Of a stretch of DNA of 64,000 bases, positions 10,001-18,875 are shown piece by piece. Positions within the stretch are counted from its first letter, which is position 1. The number at the start of each line of letters is the position of its first letter. Both the position numbers and the translations under genes were made by a program. The notes under the pieces are model-generated. The model was given only the letters and a program-made list of their open reading frames with translations, had not been told where the DNA came from and made no database searches. Origin of the DNA: GAS368 sp965227745 (GTDB lineage: Bacteria; Verrucomicrobiota; Verrucomicrobiia; Opitutales; Opitutaceae); NCBI GenBank assembly GCA_965227745.1, contig OZ245769.1, positions 6,200,001-6,264,000 of the forward strand, given 5' to 3'.

Positions 10001-10360
10001 GCTCAGCCAGCCGAAGCCGAAGCGCAGGGCCGGCCAGCCGGTCCAGCAGAGGGCGAAAAGCGCGAGGGCGAAAAACGGGAGGAGAGCGCGGACCGGGAAG
10101 TGAGTTTGCCTGCGCCGCCAGAAAAGCACGCCCGCGGCGAAGAGGCCGAGGCCGAAGGTCATCGGGAGCGCGAAGGCCTTGACCGGGAGGCCGGCCTGAT
10201 TGAGCACCATGATCGCCAGCACGGCGGTGGCGAGGCCCGTGGCGGGAGCGAGCAGCCACGCTCGGAGCACGCCGCCGCGCCATTTACACAAAGCCAACGT
10301 GGCCCGACCGACGACGGTCAGGAACAGAAAGAAGGCAAATGAGAGCGCGAGGGCTAACAT
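7091..10360 (-). CDS. 1089-residue GT-C-like membrane protein with tandem beta modules
   Basis: Roughly twelve to fourteen hydrophobic helices occupy residues 1-500, with a first periplasmic loop that reads GWLSYVNDDYVNYCFAAERF. The DD pair is a plausible GT-C metal or acid site. The C-terminal half is soluble and holds at least two related beta-sandwich repeats, each opening with a DGW motif (GIFEDGWLSTRSEF and GIDQDGWMAKQSTVF). The start is well supported: AGGAGGT lies 7-8 bases before the ATG and overlaps the TAG stop of the upstream gene. The last codon overlaps the next gene. I infer a membrane glycosyltransferase or polymerase acting on lipid-linked glycans, with the beta repeats perhaps binding glycan. 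No precise family is recognised. Confidence 0.75.
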   Translation of the reverse strand: MLALALSFAFFLFLTVVGRATLALCKWRGGVLRAWLLAPATGLATAVLAIMVLNQAGLPVKAFALPMTFGLGLFAAGVLFWRRRQTHFPVRALLPFFALALFALCWTGWPALRFGFGWLSYVNDDYVNYCFAAERFKDFGFWRVPTSEELAGRDWSQYYWFMHVPGLMRFGSEHVLAWISALTGVKALGIFMPVIIGFGLVQLFAAAGLTLHHGRWRRRALIGAALLAISPLFMLGMLYQLIAQVGGLALLLAATALLTSRLPATRRKLIPHVAALSIVGAALAIFYPEVTAFAVLTTGLVGAIEWFRQRAFPTARLGLVMYGIVGVIILLRHNILSYLFTILYQFGSGFRTVDLTLSLFPYFLIPTGLANLFGFLPLSINFSEPFTSLAIAGGLVLLLTTVFFAFRETLFRRVPAPMAALLVVLIGISFKLYTGGNDFGLYKAAMFMQPALTAVLACALLSLPRAKWTAPAVVLLLAVCCAPTSLYYTKVSQGEKAGGITEAKLASILGTQPPATPPNTRLLSDISNLVAAKLAAVEFRGTDLRFLSRDYYQQIAPIEFERLGDELVSLHPHFDDLARTRAMLAKRDDDTILTPTLFGTGFRAPNLSFSKKDPNDAYLFLSEQLGLFNKFRLPDSAAKPTTYFKETPAASTTNHLVFVHSNRGNHYYLGDRHRIAMYQQEADPHTPDHDITGIGRFMLLRVEQPTEEIYLRIAVSKTFMGKNHTSWTPPRSRELAENESPRVLASKDISLGFVGNGAVNRIIGPIKPVWQDGAAYVAIDLAETPFQFTPKRRGLQALYNTKIPLDSRLLVAYGRDISALSPAEYAALERPTRIAKFPADIVLARGLEVSGIFEDGWLSTRSEFVLGGAPTGASLRLRGYVPELPGMPLGRGTLKFTLNGRDFELPAATGTFDWLLPISTAGKVTRLSITPTAIAELPNGDDRPVGAKLDLMEILPTLPGRTFDFATAGALRLAASGIDQDGWMAKQSTVFLPASSTATDVTLKIEIPDWSASANMPATALTTQVSGGVVTAHTLAAGAYAMLHVRVPASTTAQSLTLATPSDFALPAPDGRRRIGRLHLIEITPAPDA

Positions 10361-10372
10361 GAACCGGACCTC

Positions 10373-11599
10373 CTACGGAGTTCCGGGGCGCGGTGCAACA
10401 GTGGAGCGTGTGGCGGTGCGAACAAAGGCGGCGCAGGCGGCTGAGGCACGGTCGGCGGCCGCCAAAAGGAGCGGGGAACGCGTCCGGGCGGGGAGGGAAG
10501 CGGGGGAAAGAGAGCCGGAGGCCGATGAGGACGACGAACTGGACGCGGCGGCGCGGAGGGCGCGGGCGACGGCGGCTTCGTCGGCATCGACGGGGAGTAG
10601 GGGGAGGGCGAATTCGCGGGCGACGCCTCGGAGTTTTTCATTGGTACCGAGGATGACAATCGAGGAGCCCGACCACGCCCCACAAAATGCAGCGTGAAAG
10701 CGCGCCGTGACCAGCCACTCGGCGGCCGGCCACCGGGCGAGGGCAGCCGGCAGGGAATCCGCGGGGGTGGGCTCAAGGTCGGGGACTACGAGACGCCAGC
10801 GAGCGCGCTCGGCGGGTGGGAGGGCGGCATAAAGGGCACGCTCGGCCCCGGGGAGGTCGCGGGATTCTTGGGCGAGCCAGACACGGTCGGTGAGGGGGCG
10901 GGGGAGAGGAGGAAGGGGAGCGGACGCCGAGGTGGGCGAGGAGACGAACCCAGAAGCGAGTTGAGAGGCAGGCTCGGCGGTGGCGCCGACGACGCGCAGG
11001 AAGGCTTCCTGGCCAGGCCACGCGCCGTAGTCGAAATTGGCGACGACGGCGAGGCGGCCGGGTTGGGCGGGAGGCGGGGGATTGGTGCGGAAGAAGAGGT
11101 GGGCGAGATCGGCGGCGTTCTCGATAAGCGGGCCCGAGGGCAGGGCGAGGGCGGCGAGGCGCTCGGCGGAGGCGGCATCGCGGGTCCAGATGGCGGACGC
11201 TTGGGCGCAGATGCGCTGGACGACGGCATCGCGGAGCTCTTCCGGAGTTTGCACGCCGACGCCGAGAAAAAACACGGGCTTGCGGAATTTTTCGCAAAAA
11301 GCCGCGTCCGCCTCAAGATGGTCGACGAACCAGCGCGAGAGGGCGTGTTGGAAAGGCGAACCCCCGAGCCCCAGCCACGCATCGCACTCGGCGATGCAAC
11401 GCGCGCGGATCGCGGCATCGTAGGGCAGCCATTCGATCTCGGGGAAACGCTGCTGCAGCGGCGGAAGTGCGAAGGGCACGCTGCAGGTGTATGTCGCCTG
11501 CGGTGCAAGCTCGCGCATCGCCGAGAGGAACCCGGCGAGCATGAAGTCGTCGCCGAGATTGCCCGCCCCGTAGAAGTGATGTCCGAGATGAATTCTCAC
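10373..11599 (-). CDS. Polysaccharide pyruvyl transferase family protein (CsaB/WcaK-like)
   Basis: A 408-residue soluble protein, probably adding a pyruvate ketal to a glycan or acting as a related GT-B-fold transferase. The N-terminus GHHFYGAGNLGDDFMLAGFL has the glycine-rich loop seen in this family. VFFLGVGVQTPEELRDAV and AIWTRDAASAERL match the central GxG and RD...S motifs. VTARFHAAFCGAWSGSSIVI matches the conserved R.H..I.A...G near the C-terminus. I chose the GTG at 11599, 23 bases after the tpsB stop, because an earlier in-frame start at 11698 lies inside tpsB and adds only low-complexity Pro/Arg sequence. The gene ends 12 bases before the next one, consistent with an operon headed by tpsB. 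Confidence 0.8.
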   Translation of the reverse strand: MRIHLGHHFYGAGNLGDDFMLAGFLSAMRELAPQATYTCSVPFALPPLQQRFPEIEWLPYDAAIRARCIAECDAWLGLGGSPFQHALSRWFVDHLEADAAFCEKFRKPVFFLGVGVQTPEELRDAVVQRICAQASAIWTRDAASAERLAALALPSGPLIENAADLAHLFFRTNPPPPAQPGRLAVVANFDYGAWPGQEAFLRVVGATAEPASQLASGFVSSPTSASAPLPPLPRPLTDRVWLAQESRDLPGAERALYAALPPAERARWRLVVPDLEPTPADSLPAALARWPAAEWLVTARFHAAFCGAWSGSSIVILGTNEKLRGVAREFALPLLPVDADEAAVARALRAAASSSSSSSASGSLSPASLPARTRSPLLLAAADRASAACAAFVRTATRSTVAPRPGTP

Positions 11600-11622
11600 G
11601 GCAGGCGTGGGCCGCGAGGAGA

Positions 11623-13305
11623 TTAAAACGCGAGCACGGCTTTGATATGCGCGCGGCCGTGGCGGTCGGTTTGGTACGGCAGGTGGGTGATTTGCCAACC
11701 GTAGTCGGCGCTGAAGATGAAATTCGGCGGTAGGTTCAGGCGCAGGCCCACGCCCGTGCTCGCCATGGGGGGGAGATCGATGTCGGCGGGATTGCGGAAG
11801 CGATAGAACACATGCGCGGCATCGTAAAAGAGGACCACGCGCGTATCGAGCGGCGGGCGTTTTTTCAGGAAGGGCAGGGAGTAACGCATCGGGGGGGCCT
11901 GTAAATCCGCGCTGAATGCGAAACCGTCATCGCCGGTGAAGATGCGCTCCTCGAAGCCGCGAACGGTGGCCGAGCCACCGATCGACATTTGCTCGCTACC
12001 GGGGACGTTGGCGGAGGCGCGCTGGGCGGTCAGGCGCGACAGCAGGCTCCAGTTGTGCCCCATATCGAGCAGACGCTGGACGGAAAGCGTGCCGGTGAGG
12101 TAGCGCGCGCGGCCATTGAAGCGGCCCTTTTCGATGACCTCGTTGGTATTGCGGCTGTTTACATTGCCGGGGCTGGCATTGACGTTAAAGGCGAAGATCC
12201 AAGCACCGAGCTTGTCGCGCTTGAGCATCGAGATGCTCGACGTAAACTGAAACGTGTCGGTGGTGGTGGTGAAGCGGTCGATCACCGTGCCACCGTAGGC
12301 GAGGCTATTGTTACCCTCTTTGAAGTCGAAGCCCGCCGTAAAGTCGATGGGGCTCTCGCCGCGGCGGAGCGGCATGCTGTACCGGATGCTGGCATTGATG
12401 TTTTCGCCCTTTTGGGTGAAGACACCGCCGGCGCCGAAAGAGGGATTCGTGGTGAGGTAGCCGGCCGTAAATTGCAGGCTGTGGCGCCAGGGAAGCGGCA
12501 CGCGGTATTCCAAGCTATGGCTCTGAAACAGGTGCGTGTCATCGGTGGTGCCGTATTGATACGAGCCCTGGTGATCCTTGCCCCAGAGATTGCCGAATTG
12601 GATGCCGGCAGAGTAGTGATTGCGACCCAAGATCTCATTGCCAGCGTCGTCGTAGGCGGCGGTGAAGCGAAGGGGAAGACGTTCCTCCACGCCGACGATG
12701 AGGTCGGCTCTACCCGGCTGGTCGGTCAACTCATTGATGAGGACTTTTACTTGGCGAAAGGGATTGGCATTGGCCCAGTTGACGGCCTCTTCCAAGAGGG
12801 AAACTCGGATATCATCGCCGGACTTCAGGCCCATCTTGTCCTGCAGGAGCTTGCTGCTGAAGTAGTGATTGCCGCGGAATTGGAGATCCTTGTACTTTAG
12901 GACGAGCACTGCCATGCGCAGGATGCCGGTGGCAGGATCGGCCGACGGGGTGGGGTACCGTACGAGCGTGCGATCGTGTTTCTTAAGATAGTGGTCGACA
13001 GTGGCGGCGAGAGTATTGGCGAGCTCGACCGTGACCGGCTGGCCGATGAATGGGGCGATCAGCGCGGGAAAATCGGCGCCCTGTAAGATCGTAACGTCGG
13101 CGACGAACACGGGAGCATTGCCACCGCTGTCTATGGGAAGGGCGTCGACGTTTTGCTGCGAGCCCGCGATCAGAACTTTTTTAAGAACAAAGGCGGGCAC
13201 GGCTGCGGGCTGCGCAGCAGGCGTGGGCGCGACCTGCGCAAACGTGGCCGCCGGCTGGCCGACCAAGGCCATTAGGCCGATCAGAAGAATGGTTCTAAAA
13301 TACAT
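11623..13305 (-). CDS. TpsB/ShlB-type outer-membrane transporter (two-partner secretion)
   Basis: A 560-residue outer-membrane protein of the Omp85/TpsB superfamily, expected to export the neighbouring exoprotein. The ATG at 13305 gives a good signal peptide (MYFRTILLIGLMALVGQ... ending FAQ near residue 25). A Pro/Ala linker leads into POTRA-like sequence starting AFVLKKVLIAGSQQNVDAL, and a second POTRA around YKDLQFRGNHYFSSKLLQD. The C-terminal half alternates beta strands typical of a 16-strand barrel. It includes TVRGFEE at residues 447-453, the conserved VRGF/Y motif of the L6 loop, and it ends in Phe as outer-membrane barrels do. It diverges from the adhesin gene and heads a run of glycan genes. 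That coupling is unusual and informative. Confidence 0.92.
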   Translation of the reverse strand: MYFRTILLIGLMALVGQPAATFAQVAPTPAAQPAAVPAFVLKKVLIAGSQQNVDALPIDSGGNAPVFVADVTILQGADFPALIAPFIGQPVTVELANTLAATVDHYLKKHDRTLVRYPTPSADPATGILRMAVLVLKYKDLQFRGNHYFSSKLLQDKMGLKSGDDIRVSLLEEAVNWANANPFRQVKVLINELTDQPGRADLIVGVEERLPLRFTAAYDDAGNEILGRNHYSAGIQFGNLWGKDHQGSYQYGTTDDTHLFQSHSLEYRVPLPWRHSLQFTAGYLTTNPSFGAGGVFTQKGENINASIRYSMPLRRGESPIDFTAGFDFKEGNNSLAYGGTVIDRFTTTTDTFQFTSSISMLKRDKLGAWIFAFNVNASPGNVNSRNTNEVIEKGRFNGRARYLTGTLSVQRLLDMGHNWSLLSRLTAQRASANVPGSEQMSIGGSATVRGFEERIFTGDDGFAFSADLQAPPMRYSLPFLKKRPPLDTRVVLFYDAAHVFYRFRNPADIDLPPMASTGVGLRLNLPPNFIFSADYGWQITHLPYQTDRHGRAHIKAVLAF

Positions 13306-13742
13306 AGTGGAGTAGCCGTGGGATCGCTCGCGCCCCTGCAAAACACAGCAGTAAGTAAAATCTACGCGGAAAAATCAAGGCTAGCCCACGCTCGACTGGC
13401 TGGCGTGAAGAGAGGTTCCATTACAAAAATGATAGGTTGAGCGGGCCCATTGCTCGGGGAAGGGCAAGCTTGATCGCAGGCCGCCGGGGTGGGCGCGAAC
13501 TGATCCGAGATTGGGAGAAAGGGGTGGGGGCAGGGCGTCGGGAAAGAGGCTGAATTGGGTAACACGGCCATAAGGCAATTAAAATGCAATTGTCGATTTA
13601 AGGTGGTAGCGACATCGAATGGGGAAAAATCCCCGACTGCGTTAGCCTTTTGAGTAGTTCCACGCATTCTTTAAAACCGAAAAGCGGGTTATATTTGAGG
13701 CTTAGGCATTGATGAAGAGGCAGTAAGATCGTGTCGAAGAGA

Positions 13743-13760
13743 CTGGCACGGGGGTTGCAT
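13743..13760 (+). promoter_or_regulatory. Sigma-54 (RpoN) promoter for the adhesin gene
   Basis: The sequence CTGGCACGGGGGTTGCAT matches the sigma-54 consensus YTGGCACGNNNNTTGCW at every fixed position. The -24 GG is at 13745-13746 and the -12 GC at 13757-13758, with canonical spacing. Transcription would start near 13770 and run toward the adhesin gene at 13959, leaving a leader of about 190 bases. Sigma-54 promoters need an AAA+ enhancer-binding activator, which is not encoded in this window. Confidence 0.85.
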
Positions 13761-13763
13761 AGC

Positions 13764-13958
13764 CGTCCGTCCGTGATAGAAGCTAGATCCCCGATAGCAG
13801 ACTCGCCCAGACGTGTCCCCGGACGCGGTGCCTTGAGCTCACAACGCTCAAGGAACTCCTTCCGTGGACTTTGTGCTTGCCAAGCGATCTGGGGTTTAAC
13901 TTCCTGAACGTGGACTGGCGTAATCTCGTAATTGTATCAACAACACTAGCCTTAACCC
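13764..13958 (+). promoter_or_regulatory. Long structured 5' leader of the adhesin mRNA
   Basis: Downstream of the sigma-54 promoter is an untranslated leader of about 190 bases. It contains a perfect 8-bp hairpin, CCTTGAGC (13831-13838) with GCTCAAGG (13846-13853), around a 7-base loop. A possible longer-range helix pairs CGTCCG (13764-13769) with CGGACG (13820-13825), though its first bases may lie just upstream of the start site. No U-tract follows the hairpin, so it is not a simple terminator. The ATG has no clear Shine-Dalgarno sequence. The leader could control mRNA stability or translation; it matches no riboswitch class I know. Confidence 0.45.
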
Positions 13959-16900
13959 ATGAATAAAAAACTGAATGCCAACTTCTCTATGCGGAAGTTG
14001 CTCCTGACCGCCCTGGTCGCGGGACCGCTGGCCACGTTGCCGGCTCCCCTCTGGGCGTTGCCTGCTACCGATACGGCTAATTTGCCGTCCAGCTCGGGCA
14101 TCACCAATATCCAAGTGGTGGGCGGCACGACGCTCAACATCACTGCGCTCGATAAAGCGGTTCTCAACTGGGTTCAGTTCGGTGGTAATACCACCAACAC
14201 CATTGCCGCCAATGAGACGATCAACTACTTCCTGCCCTCCTCGACGTCTTCGATCCTGAATAACGTCACGGGCAATGCCTCGGTGGGTCTTACCAACATC
14301 AATGGTACGATCCTCTCGAACGGTAACGTCTACGTCCTCAATCCCAATGGTATCATCATTGGTAACCAGGCGCAGATCCAAGTCGGCGGCTTCTACGCCT
14401 CCACGATTCCTGAGCCGAGCAGCTTCTTCGCTCAAAATGGCTCCCTGAACTTCAACGGCAACGCGACCGCGAACGTCACCGTTCTCGGCAACGGCACCGT
14501 TTCGGGTAACTCCACCACTGCTGGTACGGCCACGATTCAGGCTGTCGGACCCGGCAACAACATCTTCCTCGTCGGTAACGCGGTCGATATCCAAGGTGGT
14601 AAGTTCTTCGGTAATCTCAATATCCGCGCGACCAGCGTCGGCGCTTCGAACCTTCCGACCACTTCCGGCGGCAATTCGACGTACGTCTCTATCGGTTCGA
14701 CTGGCCCGGTGAGCGTCAACCTTCTCGGCGTTCCGTTGACCCAGGCTGGCGGTCTGAATATCGTCTCCAACGGCGGTAACGTCCTCCTCACGGGTGCGGG
14801 CAATTCCACGGCGGGTAATACCCTCACGGTTGCGCCGATCGGAACGAGCACTGCTCCGATTTCGATCAACACCACGGGCACTGTGGCCAATGGTAACATC
14901 ACCCAAGGTTCGGCGGGCTTCATCGCCACCAGCACCGGCTCGGTTGTCACGCTTAATGCGGGCACCGGTACTACCGCAGGTGACATCTCCCTCAATGTCG
15001 TTGACTTCACGACCGTTGGTGCGACCGGCAAGAACATCTCGCTGACCGACACCTCTGGCGGCGTGACGCTCAATGCGATCACCGCTTCCGGTACCCTCAG
15101 CGTCTCCAGCGCCGCGAGCATCCTCCAGGGCTCTGGCGTCCACAGCGTTGTTGGCAACGTGTCACTCGCTCCTACCGCGAGCAACACGCTCAACTTCACT
15201 GCCACGGGCAATCTGAGCATCAGCAATATCGCCACGACCAGCACGATCGCCATCACCACGAGTGGCGACCTCTCGGTTCCTAGCTTCACCGCTTCCACGT
15301 CCCTCGCGCTCACCAGCACGGGCGGTGCGATCACTGCGGGCTCGGTTTCCTCCGCGACGTTCAATCTCACGGCCTCCTCTTCGGCCGGTAAGCTCACCGC
15401 CGCCGGTATCAAGAGCTCGACTGGTACGTTCAACGTCGCCGGCGACATTGCCATCACCACGCTGAATCAAGCGGGTGGCGGTGGCCTCGGCATCACCTCG
15501 ACCGCCGGTAGCATCTCGATCACTTCGATTGCTGCTGTCGGTTCCGCGCTGAATCTGACGGCCTCCACCGGTACCATCACGACCGGTGCGATCACGAGTG
15601 CTTCGACCATCACGGCACAGGCAACCGCGATCACGCTGGGCAACGTCACCGCTACGAACGCGCTGACCGCCACGGCTAGCACCGGTTCGATCACCACGGG
15701 CTCCATCTCGACCACCGCGACTGTGACCCTCGTTGCTTCTTCTAGCACCGGCGCGATCACGACGGGTGCCATCACCTCCGGCACCCGCACGGTGTCCCTC
15801 AGCAGCGGTGGTAACATCTCCCTCACGGGTGGTTCCATCCCGGTCCTGAGCGCTACGTCCTCGGCCGGCGCGATCACCCAGTCGGGTGCGATCGTCTCGA
15901 CCAGCACGGCAACGTTCAACGCGGCGGGCGACATCAACCTGTCGAACACCTTGAACAACTTCACCACGGTCGTTCTCCAAGGTGGCAATGCGACCGCGAC
16001 CAACACGATCGTTGATGCCAACACCATCATCCTCGGTGGTGGCACGAACACCAAGTCCGCGACCAACGTTTCGAGCGTGACCGCGGGCGACATCGCCCTC
16101 GGCGGCGCGGCGATCGAGTCCGTCCTCTTCGGTTCTACCCTGTCGCTCACCACGAATGGCGCAGGCACGATCCTCACCAATGCCAACAACGTCTCCGTCT
16201 TCGGCAATGTTTCTCTGGCGTCGGCTGCTGGTAACATCACCCTTGGTAACAATGCCTTGGGCGGTGCGGCCAACTACACCTTCGGTCAGGTCAATGCCAC
16301 CATTTCGGGTGCGGGCTCTCTCACCGTGTTCGAAAACACCACGCTGAATCTTGGCACCATCACGGTTGGCAACAGCTCGGTCTTCGGCACCCTCGACGCG
16401 CGCAGCGGCAATGGTGACATCGTCAATACCGGCAAGCTGTCTCTCGCCGGCACCGTAACGGTTGCCGCTGGCAATATCTTCACGCAGAATAACATCTCGC
16501 TGACGAACACCAGCAACGCTCTGTCCACGGTCCTCATCGGTAATGCGAAGGACTTCACGGTGGTGAACGGCTCTGGTAACCTCACGGTCACCGCTGGTAC
16601 CTCCACGGTTAACGGCAAGGCGGCCACGGGCAATGTCTCCGTGACGAACTTGGGCGTCGGTAACACCGTGACCATCAATACGGGCGTCGGCGGCGACTAC
16701 TCCACGGTCGGCTTCTCGGCCGCGGGTAACGTCACCGTGAGCGATCCGAACGGTTTGACCATCCAGAACGCCACCGCTACGGGCGCGGCTACCTCGGTCT
16801 CGGTTTCGACCTTTGGTCCCATCGTCCTCGGTTCCGGTATTGTTCTCAGCAACGGTGGTAACTCTACCTTCACCTCGACCTACTCCTCGGGCAACCCGCT

Positions 16901-18383
16901 CCCTGGCATCACCGACTCCGCTCCTGGCATCCGCATCATCAACGAAGCCATCTTCGTTTCCGATGGTAACATCGCCATCACGCAGGCCGGTCACAGCATG
17001 GGCCCGGTAAGCCTCACCACCACGGGTAATGCCGCTGTCGGCACCAGTCTCGCCGGCGGCACCTCCGCCCTCACGAGCATCACCTACACTGAAGGTGGCA
17101 CGGTTAACTTGAAGACCGTTTCTGCTGGTACGAACAACTATCCTGGCGCTCTCACGATCGTCAGCTCCGGTGGTGCGATCCAACAGGCCAACGCAACCGC
17201 GACCATCACGGTCCCGAATGCTTCCTCCACGACCCCGACCACCATCAGCTTTACGGCTTCTGGCGCGGGCGCCGGCGTCAATCTGAATGGCCTGAATAAC
17301 ATCACGTCCTTCAGCCCGATCAGCATCACTGCTTCCGGTAACTCGAGCATCACCCAGTCCACCGCTCAGAACGTCACCCTTGGTAATATCGTCGTCACCG
17401 GCGGTACCTTCGGCGTCGATGTCTCTGGCACGGCTGGCAACACGATCTCTCAGGCTACGGGTACGACGGTTAAGTCCTACGGTGCGGCTTCCTTCACGAC
17501 CCGCGGTGGTAAGATCACCCTCTCGAACTCCGGTAACAACTTCGGCGCCTTGACCCTCGTGTCCAACTCGAGCGCGGCTGCTGGTGCTGATATCGCCGTC
17601 ACTGAGTCTGGCGTGCTGAACTTCGCCTCCGTCAACACGGGTACGGCCGGTAAGCTCACCGCTCAGTCCGAGAACGCCTCCATCATCCAGACCGGCACGG
17701 GCTCGGTCATCGTTGGTGGTAACACGAGCCTGACCGCCGCCACCGGCATCACGCTCTTCACGAACACCAATGATTTCGGTGGTTCCGCCATCGTCCTCAG
17801 CACTGTTGGCAACGTCTCCCTGACCGACTCGAACGCGACGACGGTCCTCGGTGGCGGCACCAGCATCGGCGGCGCCCTGTCCCTGCGTAACACGCACACG
17901 ACCGGTGGCATCAATGATGGCACTATCCGTGATAGCCTCGGCAATATCACGGTCGGTGGCAACGTGCTGCTCGACACTGGCTCGACGGCTCAGTCCTCGA
18001 TCCTCATGAACACCGCCAACTCCTCGTTCGGCGCCGTCACGTTCCGCTCGGGTAATGTCACGATCACTGAGAGCACCACGTTCAACCTCGGTGCGAACAG
18101 CTTCGCGGCGGGTAGCGTGTCGATCACGAGCTCGCTGGGCAGCATCGTTACTTCTGGCGCGGGTGGCAGCACCTTCCAGAAGACCCTGACGCTCAATGCT
18201 TCCGGTCCTTCCGGCAGCATCACCATCTCGAACCCGATCTTCGTGAACGGTTCTGGTGGTGTGGGTCTGACCTTCCGCGCTATCGGTGCGGTTGACCTCA
18301 GCATCCTCAGCCTCTCGGGCAGCCTGAACAATATTGCCCCGACGAATTTGGGCGCGAGCAGCTACAAGCCGCCGCAACCTTAA
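13959..18383 (+). CDS. TpsA-type filamentous-hemagglutinin-like exoprotein
   Basis: A 1474-residue secreted adhesin. An extended signal peptide (about residues 1-36, with RKLLLTALVAGPLATLPAPL) precedes a TPS/hemagglutinin-activity domain containing the diagnostic NPNGI motif at residues 128-132, preceded by SNGNVYVL. The rest is a long, low-complexity beta-helix of short Ser/Thr/Gly/Asn/Ala strands. I see no cysteine, no coiled coil and no C-terminal anchor or toxin domain; it ends SSYKPPQP. By eye I count about 55 N-x-S/T sequons, and Ser plus Thr are extremely abundant, so it is a plausible glycosylation target. It diverges from its transporter gene, has a sigma-54 promoter and ends at a strong terminator, so it is probably monocistronic. 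Confidence 0.93.
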   Translation: MNKKLNANFSMRKLLLTALVAGPLATLPAPLWALPATDTANLPSSSGITNIQVVGGTTLNITALDKAVLNWVQFGGNTTNTIAANETINYFLPSSTSSILNNVTGNASVGLTNINGTILSNGNVYVLNPNGIIIGNQAQIQVGGFYASTIPEPSSFFAQNGSLNFNGNATANVTVLGNGTVSGNSTTAGTATIQAVGPGNNIFLVGNAVDIQGGKFFGNLNIRATSVGASNLPTTSGGNSTYVSIGSTGPVSVNLLGVPLTQAGGLNIVSNGGNVLLTGAGNSTAGNTLTVAPIGTSTAPISINTTGTVANGNITQGSAGFIATSTGSVVTLNAGTGTTAGDISLNVVDFTTVGATGKNISLTDTSGGVTLNAITASGTLSVSSAASILQGSGVHSVVGNVSLAPTASNTLNFTATGNLSISNIATTSTIAITTSGDLSVPSFTASTSLALTSTGGAITAGSVSSATFNLTASSSAGKLTAAGIKSSTGTFNVAGDIAITTLNQAGGGGLGITSTAGSISITSIAAVGSALNLTASTGTITTGAITSASTITAQATAITLGNVTATNALTATASTGSITTGSISTTATVTLVASSSTGAITTGAITSGTRTVSLSSGGNISLTGGSIPVLSATSSAGAITQSGAIVSTSTATFNAAGDINLSNTLNNFTTVVLQGGNATATNTIVDANTIILGGGTNTKSATNVSSVTAGDIALGGAAIESVLFGSTLSLTTNGAGTILTNANNVSVFGNVSLASAAGNITLGNNALGGAANYTFGQVNATISGAGSLTVFENTTLNLGTITVGNSSVFGTLDARSGNGDIVNTGKLSLAGTVTVAAGNIFTQNNISLTNTSNALSTVLIGNAKDFTVVNGSGNLTVTAGTSTVNGKAATGNVSVTNLGVGNTVTINTGVGGDYSTVGFSAAGNVTVSDPNGLTIQNATATGAATSVSVSTFGPIVLGSGIVLSNGGNSTFTSTYSSGNPLPGITDSAPGIRIINEAIFVSDGNIAITQAGHSMGPVSLTTTGNAAVGTSLAGGTSALTSITYTEGGTVNLKTVSAGTNNYPGALTIVSSGGAIQQANATATITVPNASSTTPTTISFTASGAGAGVNLNGLNNITSFSPISITASGNSSITQSTAQNVTLGNIVVTGGTFGVDVSGTAGNTISQATGTTVKSYGAASFTTRGGKITLSNSGNNFGALTLVSNSSAAAGADIAVTESGVLNFASVNTGTAGKLTAQSENASIIQTGTGSVIVGGNTSLTAATGITLFTNTNDFGGSAIVLSTVGNVSLTDSNATTVLGGGTSIGGALSLRNTHTTGGINDGTIRDSLGNITVGGNVLLDTGSTAQSSILMNTANSSFGAVTFRSGNVTITESTTFNLGANSFAAGSVSITSSLGSIVTSGAGGSTFQKTLTLNASGPSGSITISNPIFVNGSGGVGLTFRAIGAVDLSILSLSGSLNNIAPTNLGASSYKPPQP

Positions 18384-18412
18384 TTAGTTGTTGAGTAACA
18401 TTACGCCGCAAG

Positions 18413-18448
18413 GGGGCGACTGGCTTAGGCCGGTCGCCCCTTTTTTTT
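18413..18448 (+). terminator. Rho-independent terminator of the adhesin gene
   Basis: A 12-bp stem starting GGGGCGAC (18413-18420) and closing with GTCGCCCC (18433-18440) around a TTAG loop is followed by eight T residues. It begins 29 bases after the adhesin stop codon. Confidence 0.95.
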
Positions 18449-18875
18449 GTGCATATTCGAGCGTTCTGAGCAGGCCTACTAAGCGCGCCTGCGGCGGTAA
18501 TGAATCCCCAGTCGAGCGGCCTAGGTCCGGCCTCAGCGTGCCACTCGATAAGGGGTTATTCGCGATCAGGTTTTTAAATTCCGCTCGCGTCGCTGCGAGA
18601 GGTAGAGATCACTGCTCAAGGTAGTCGGAATTCTCCGGCTCCAGACCTACGGCACCCATCGGCTCACCCCTTGGGCAAAAATTTTCGCCACCCGATATCA
18701 AGGGCAGACGGGCTCAATCGGTTCGAAGTACCTCAGCCCGTGCTCTTGGTAACAGCCCGGCAGAGCTGTAAACTGTGCCAGTAAACAATGCCTTGTGCTA
18801 TTCGTGTACGTGGCACGCCTAGCGGCCGGCGTAACTTCGAGAGGTTGCCCCTAGCCGAGCTACAATAATCGACCA
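18449..18875. other. Intergenic region with no recognised feature
   Basis: About 430 bases between the adhesin terminator and the 3' end of the convergent TMTC-like gene. I looked for tRNA, repeats, hairpin terminators and short genes on both strands and found nothing I can support. Confidence 0.5.

Larger units (their letters stand above)
13306..13958. other. Divergent intergenic region between tpsB-like and tpsA-like genes
   Basis: A 653-base non-coding region between two divergent genes. It holds the sigma-54 promoter at 13743-13760 and the structured leader of the adhesin gene, both described separately. The 13342-13740 part is comparatively AT-rich around 13560-13700, where activator or IHF sites could lie, but I cannot identify one with confidence. 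No convincing sigma-70 promoter for the tpsB side was found. Confidence 0.6.

Noticed and set aside
13362..13667. 101-codon open frame in the divergent tps intergenic region
   Set aside because: No ribosome site, no recognisable motif, and composition unlike neighbouring genes.
15162..18377. 1071-codon open frame antisense to the adhesin
   Set aside because: The Arg/Asp/Gly-rich product is a shadow of the repetitive Ser/Thr/Asn codons; it has no start signal or domain.
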